The notes under the pieces were generated by a model that was not told where the DNA came from, searched no databases, and saw nothing but the letters and a program-made list of their open reading frames with translations. A stretch of DNA of 64,000 nucleotides from Clostridium_I sp047718555 (GTDB lineage Bacteria > Bacillota > Clostridia > Clostridiales > Clostridiaceae): the NCBI RefSeq assembly GCF_047718555.1, contig NZ_JBDNRK010000005.1:62001-126000 (forward strand), read 5' to 3'. The translations under genes and the position numbers were made by a program. Within the stretch, counting starts at the first letter, position 1, and the number at the start of each line of letters is the position of its first letter. Below are positions 60,513-64,000 of this stretch, in pieces.

Positions 60513-61912
60513 TTTTTACCATCCTCATTCGTAAAGTCTCCAGATATAGAATCTAAATCATCTCTTAAAATCAAATCTTTAAAATCAAACTTTTTAATGG
60601 TTCCCATTGGAAATATATATTTAAATCCACAGCTTTTTAGTCCACCTAGTTCAGATATCATCAAAACTACTCCTATAAAATAACCAGGTAATCCAACTAC
60701 ACTAGATATTATTATTAAAAAAACTGACCAAAAGGTTATTGCTCCATAAATTTTTGGTGTCAAAAATGAGGCTATGGAAGTTAAAGCTACAACAATTATT
60801 GTAGTTTCAGAGGCAAACCCCGCACTTACAGCGGATTGTCCTAGAATTAAAGCACCAACAATACCCATTGCCTGCCCTACTGGTTGGGGCAATCTTACTC
60901 CGGCTTCTCTCAATATTTGAAAGAAAAATATCATTATAATAACCTCTACTACCATGGGAAATGGTACACCTGCTCTGGATATAGAAAGCCTAAATACAAA
61001 TACAGAAGGTATTAATGAAAAATGGTGGGTAGTTAAAGCAACATATAGCCCTGGCAAAAGTACTGAAATAATATATCCCAGCCACCTTAAAACTCTTAGA
61101 AAATTAGACATATATTTGTTTAAATAATAATCATCTGGCATTTGAAAATTTTCATAGAAGAAATAAGGTGCTGTAACTACAAAAGGTGTACCATCAACAA
61201 TAATTGCCACTCTTCCTTCAAATAATTTGGAAGCCACCACATCTGGTTTTTCAGTATAGCCTACGGTATCATAAAGAGTACCCTTCTCCTTTAGCTGTTC
61301 TTCTATATAATTTGTATCCAGTAAAAAATCCACATCCATCTTTTTTAATTTTTTTCTTATTTGAGATACCAATTTACTGCTGGCCACGCCTTTTATATAC
61401 GCTAGTATTACAATTGAATCAGACTTTTTTCCCATATACATACTTTCAAATTTTAAATCCGCATTTCTAGCTTTTCTCCTTATAAGAGAAATATTATCTA
61501 CAAAGGCTTCTGTGAAACCTTCTCTTGGTCCTTTTATAACACTTTCTGTAATTGGTATGGATACAGATCTTCTGGCCCAACTCTTTGCTTCACAAAATAT
61601 TAACCCCTCGTAAAAATCAGAAATTATAACTACATCCCCTGAAAGTATATGCAGCAGTACGTCATGACTGGTATCTATATTGCCTATGGAATTGGCAAAT
61701 ATAATACTTTTTTTTATATCTTCTGCAGTTTCAATAGTATCTCTTTCCTTTACAATGGGTTCAATTATATATTGACTTATAAAATGAGAATCTGTTAAAT
61801 TATCAATAAATATTATATATATACAGCCTTTTTTACATTTTATTTCCCTGTTTTTTACGTCTACATTATCCTTTAGCTTTTCTTTTACAAATGTAATATA
61901 ATCTTCATTCAT
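60509..61912 (-). CDS. gerKA: Spore germination protein, GerA/SpoVAF family (A subunit)
   Basis: A 467-residue A subunit of a nutrient germinant receptor. The cytoplasmic N-terminal part contains SWARRSVSIPITESVIKGPREGFTE and RIVILAYIKG-type segments; the C-terminal part has about four or five membrane helices with GTPFVVTAPYFFYENFQ and REAGVRLPQPVGQAMGIVGALILGQSAV, hallmarks of GerA-family proteins. Four bases overlap the gerKC-like gene. It is divergent from the B-subunit gene, 129 bases apart. Confidence 0.92.
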   Translation of the reverse strand: MNEDYITFVKEKLKDNVDVKNREIKCKKGCIYIIFIDNLTDSHFISQYIIEPIVKERDTIETAEDIKKSIIFANSIGNIDTSHDVLLHILSGDVVIISDFYEGLIFCEAKSWARRSVSIPITESVIKGPREGFTEAFVDNISLIRRKARNADLKFESMYMGKKSDSIVILAYIKGVASSKLVSQIRKKLKKMDVDFLLDTNYIEEQLKEKGTLYDTVGYTEKPDVVASKLFEGRVAIIVDGTPFVVTAPYFFYENFQMPDDYYLNKYMSNFLRVLRWLGYIISVLLPGLYVALTTHHFSLIPSVFVFRLSISRAGVPFPMVVEVIIMIFFFQILREAGVRLPQPVGQAMGIVGALILGQSAVSAGFASETTIIVVALTSIASFLTPKIYGAITFWSVFLIIISSVVGLPGYFIGVVLMISELGGLKSCGFKYIFPMGTIKKFDFKDLILRDDLDSISGDFTNEDGKK

Positions 61913-62041
61913 GCTATCTCCTGCCTTATTTTTTCTTTATCTTGTATAATTTTCATTAAATATCAAATAATAGAATCAAGTACAAAGCTTTTAATAGTAG
62001 TATGGATTTTTATAAATACTTTATGCAAAAGAGGTAATGTT

Positions 62042-63148
62042 ATGGATAAATTTAATGGCACTCATTTAATTTTTCTCCTATCTGGAGTAACTATAGTTTC
62101 AATGAAAACCTATCCTACCCTTTATACTCAATTAGGTGGTAGAGATTCTTGGATAGCTGTAATTTGCTCAGGAATAATTATATTTTTGTTTGCTCATATA
62201 ATTATGTGGATAATGCAAAAAAATAATAATTATAATATGTATGATATCTATTGCAGTGCCTTAGGAAAAGTACTAGGAAACATACTTATCTGTTGCTTTA
62301 TATTGGCTCTATTCTTCACATTAATAGAATGTACAGCTGTTGAAGCAAATTCAATGCATGTAAATATGTTAGCTGACACACCGCCTTGGTTTTTTTCAAT
62401 ATTCTTTGCCATACCTGCTATATACACAATTTGGCGAGGAAGTCACTCCATAGTTATTGTAACTATAATTGGAATAACCTTCGTGGCCCTTTCAGGAACT
62501 AATTTAGCTATACTTACCTCCAAATATAAAAATTTTAATTTTCTTTTACCTATTATGGAAAACGGCATAACACCAAACTTTCTTATGAGTATCATAAAAA
62601 GCCTAGCCTTTTTCAGTTTTTTTTCTATAATACTTCCTTTTTTGACAGAATTGGAGAATAAAAAAACTGTAAAAAAGTATTTAACTATAGGCCTTTTATT
62701 TATTATTCAAATGGAAGTATTTTCAACTGTGGGAGTTATAACAACTTTCGGAATTACCCGTGGAAATACAATGTATTATCCAAAATTAATTCAAACTCAG
62801 CTTGTAAACTATTGGGGATTCTTGGAAAGTGGTGAATTGTATGTATTATTACAGGTAATTGCTGGATGGTACATAAAATATGTATTAACTTTTTTCTCTA
62901 TGAAGTTGATATTAAATAAAATGAATATACGAAATAAATTTTACATTTATTTTGTAACCGCCCTAGTTTTAATAATTTCATTTTTATTTTCTCGTGATGC
63001 AGTATTACTTTTTAAAGCGTTAAATGTATTTCTCTATATTTCACTTGCTAATTTTGTTGTTATACCAATTATAGTATATATAATATTTCATTTAAAAAAT
63101 AAAAAAACCTTAGAATCAAAAACTCCTATAAAATCTTCCAAGATATAG
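62042..63148 (+). CDS. gerKB: Endospore germination permease, GerB family (B subunit)
   Basis: A 368-residue B subunit, an amino acid permease-like integral membrane protein with about ten helices. The GerB-type pattern is visible: HLIFLLSGVTIVSMKTYPTL, AVEANSMHVNMLADTPPWFF and FLTELENKKTVKKYL. It is transcribed away from the A-C pair, an arrangement also known for the gerK locus of C. perfringens. AAGAGGTAATGTT precedes the ATG. Together the three genes give a complete receptor. Confidence 0.9.
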   Translation: MDKFNGTHLIFLLSGVTIVSMKTYPTLYTQLGGRDSWIAVICSGIIIFLFAHIIMWIMQKNNNYNMYDIYCSALGKVLGNILICCFILALFFTLIECTAVEANSMHVNMLADTPPWFFSIFFAIPAIYTIWRGSHSIVIVTIIGITFVALSGTNLAILTSKYKNFNFLLPIMENGITPNFLMSIIKSLAFFSFFSIILPFLTELENKKTVKKYLTIGLLFIIQMEVFSTVGVITTFGITRGNTMYYPKLIQTQLVNYWGFLESGELYVLLQVIAGWYIKYVLTFFSMKLILNKMNIRNKFYIYFVTALVLIISFLFSRDAVLLFKALNVFLYISLANFVVIPIIVYIIFHLKNKKTLESKTPIKSSKI

Positions 63149-63158
63149 AACCATGTGG

Positions 63159-63188
63159 CTGTCTCTATATGCATATAGAGACAGTTTT
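63159..63188 (+). terminator. Terminator after gerKB
   Basis: A fully palindromic stem CTGTCTCTATAT/GCATATAGAGACAG followed by TTTT, ten bases past the stop codon. Confidence 0.75.
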
Positions 63189-63440
63189 AAGAAAATGTGC
63201 GAAATTCTCCTATCCTCTTAGGTGGGAGATGAATAGCACTTGCCGATAGGCAACAAATGAATTATAGGTTTACAAACGTTATTTGTAAGATAACACTACC
63301 GTGGGTACTACGGGAAGGATTTTCCTCATAAAAAATCCATAGCCTTGGAAACTGATATCCTGTAAAAGAAAATTTCCCTTGTGGTTAGGATGGATTAAAG
63401 GAAGCCATACACTTCTATAAGTGATGGTAGTTCACTCAAT
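63189..63440 (+). mobile_element. Possible relic of an IS605-type right end (omega RNA-like)
   Basis: A gene-free stretch with phrases I associate with the 3' ends of tnpB elements: a CTCCTAT...AGGTGGGAG hairpin, GTGGGTACTACGGGAAGGAT, AGCCTTGGAAACTGATATCC, and a final hairpin ACACTTCTATAAGTGATGG followed by TAGTTCAC. No tnpA or tnpB is left. The resemblance is from memory and needs a search. The rest of the gap up to 63547 holds only the terminator at 63474. Confidence 0.35.
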
Positions 63441-63473
63441 TAAAACTAACATAGTTAGTTAAATGTAGTACAT

Positions 63474-63514
63474 AAAATCAGGATAATTGAAAATTTTCAA
63501 TTATCCTGATTTTA
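63474..63514. terminator. Terminator of the (p)ppGpp synthetase gene
   Basis: A perfect palindrome, arms AAAATCAGGATAATTGAAAA and its complement, with T-rich ends. It lies about 34 bases after the stop codon of the minus-strand synthetase gene. Confidence 0.8.
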
Positions 63515-63547
63515 TATTGATGTTTAAAATTAAATTTTCAATTTTAT

Positions 63548-64000
63548 TTAATATTTTTTAAACTCATAAACTGATTTTTCTACAGCTTCTAGCAGACTAT
63601 TTAATTCAAATACATCCTCTTCTTCAAGTAGTTTATTCAGGCGATTCTTATAATAAACAGCTTCAGATAATTTATTCATAGAAGATAATACTAAAATGTT
63701 ATTTACAATATCAGAAATTAAATTTGATTTTACTTCAAACAATTTTTGGGCATCCTTTATCTCATCCTTAATTTCAAGCATCTGCCCATCCAATTGGAAT
63801 GCAGCGTCGGCAGCATTTTTAAGCTTTTTTCTTATCTCTACAGGTATATCATGCTTATATTTATAATTTAAAGAATGTTCAATAGTAGCCCAGAAATTCA
63901 TAGCTAATGTTCTTATCTGTATTTCTGCTAATATTTCTTTTTTTCCCTCTGCTAAATTAACTGGATATTTTATAATCATATGATAACTTCTATAGCCGCT
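63548..64000 (-). CDS. Small alarmone synthetase (RelQ/YjbM-type GTP pyrophosphokinase), C-terminal part
   Basis: The last about 150 residues of a gene continuing beyond the right edge. The frame stays open upstream of the internal Met: it reads SGYRSYHMIIKYPV, the conserved RelA/SpoT synthetase segment (GYRSxH). EIQIRTLAMNFWATIEHSLNYK follows, the usual end of the synthetase fold. The C-terminal helices (LKNAADAAFQLDGQMLEIKDE, then a helical tail) match RelQ-type proteins, which form tetramers. It makes (p)ppGpp from GTP/GDP and ATP. There is no hydrolase or TGS domain in view. Confidence 0.85.
   Translation of the reverse strand, partial: SGYRSYHMIIKYPVNLAEGKKEILAEIQIRTLAMNFWATIEHSLNYKYKHDIPVEIRKKLKNAADAAFQLDGQMLEIKDEIKDAQKLFEVKSNLISDIVNNILVLSSMNKLSEAVYYKNRLNKLLEEEDVFELNSLLEAVEKSVYEFKKY

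Overview
The window looks like the chromosome of a low-GC, endospore-forming Firmicute, almost certainly a Clostridium sensu stricto. Reasons: AT-rich sequence with strong AGGAGG-type ribosome binding sites, spore genes (gerK-type germinant receptor, SleB-type cortex hydrolase), an iron-sulfur L-serine dehydratase, T-box leaders, HD-GYP proteins and clostridial DUF families. I cannot fix the species from the sequence.

Region 1 (1 to about 9170) is one end of a prophage or similar integrative element inserted at the 3' end of a tRNA-Leu(CAG) gene; it continues past the left edge. Nearly all genes are on the minus strand. From the attachment end they are a tyrosine integrase, about 530 bases without a convincing gene, a small ORF, a winged-helix replication protein, a Bro-N antirepressor, a DnaC-like loader, a DnaB-like helicase, a TOPRIM primase, a sigma-factor-like protein, a T4 gp32-like single-strand binding protein and a partial RecB-type nuclease. 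Five transcription units each start with the same bipartite element, TGTCACAAA-N13-GCTCATTATT (minus-strand reading), always with 13 spacer bases. Since the element also encodes a divergent sigma-like protein, this may be a phage-specific sigma/promoter system. It is the main candidate novelty here.

Region 2 (9.2-26.3 kb) is chromosomal: a VanW protein, M42 peptidase, a lemA-TPM-HD-GYP cluster, a MIF-like protein, a DUF2325/HD-GYP pair, a cation/proton antiporter, a ClC channel, nth, plsC, queG, cysE behind a T-box, and a SleB-type hydrolase. A solo tnpB (26.5-27.7 kb) and a 1.2 kb hairpin-rich gap follow.

Region 3 (28.9-49.6 kb) carries a YgiQ radical-SAM protein, two two-component systems, a PAP2 phosphatase, an MFS transporter, a glycolipid glycosyltransferase, a NapH-type ferredoxin with two FMN-binding domains, a lipid kinase, CBS and TVP38 proteins, pssA, sdaAA/sdaAB, a DUF421/DUF4363 pair and fba. 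Several act on phospholipids or the envelope.

Region 4 (49.7-64 kb) has a MalY-type lyase, a nucleoid-associated protein, a CYTH protein, several clostridial hypotheticals, a J-domain protein, tRNA-Gln(CTG), leuS behind a leucine T-box, a divergent gerK locus and a partial small (p)ppGpp synthetase.

The chromosomal part is seeded with two short repeat families. R1 is a MITE-like element of about 157 bp with long imperfect terminal inverted repeats and apparent 3-bp target duplications; it occurs as full, diverged, mini and half copies. R2 is a two-hairpin repeat. R1 copies sit just upstream of start codons, separate a T-box from leuS, and appear to supply a stop codon to the PAP2 gene.
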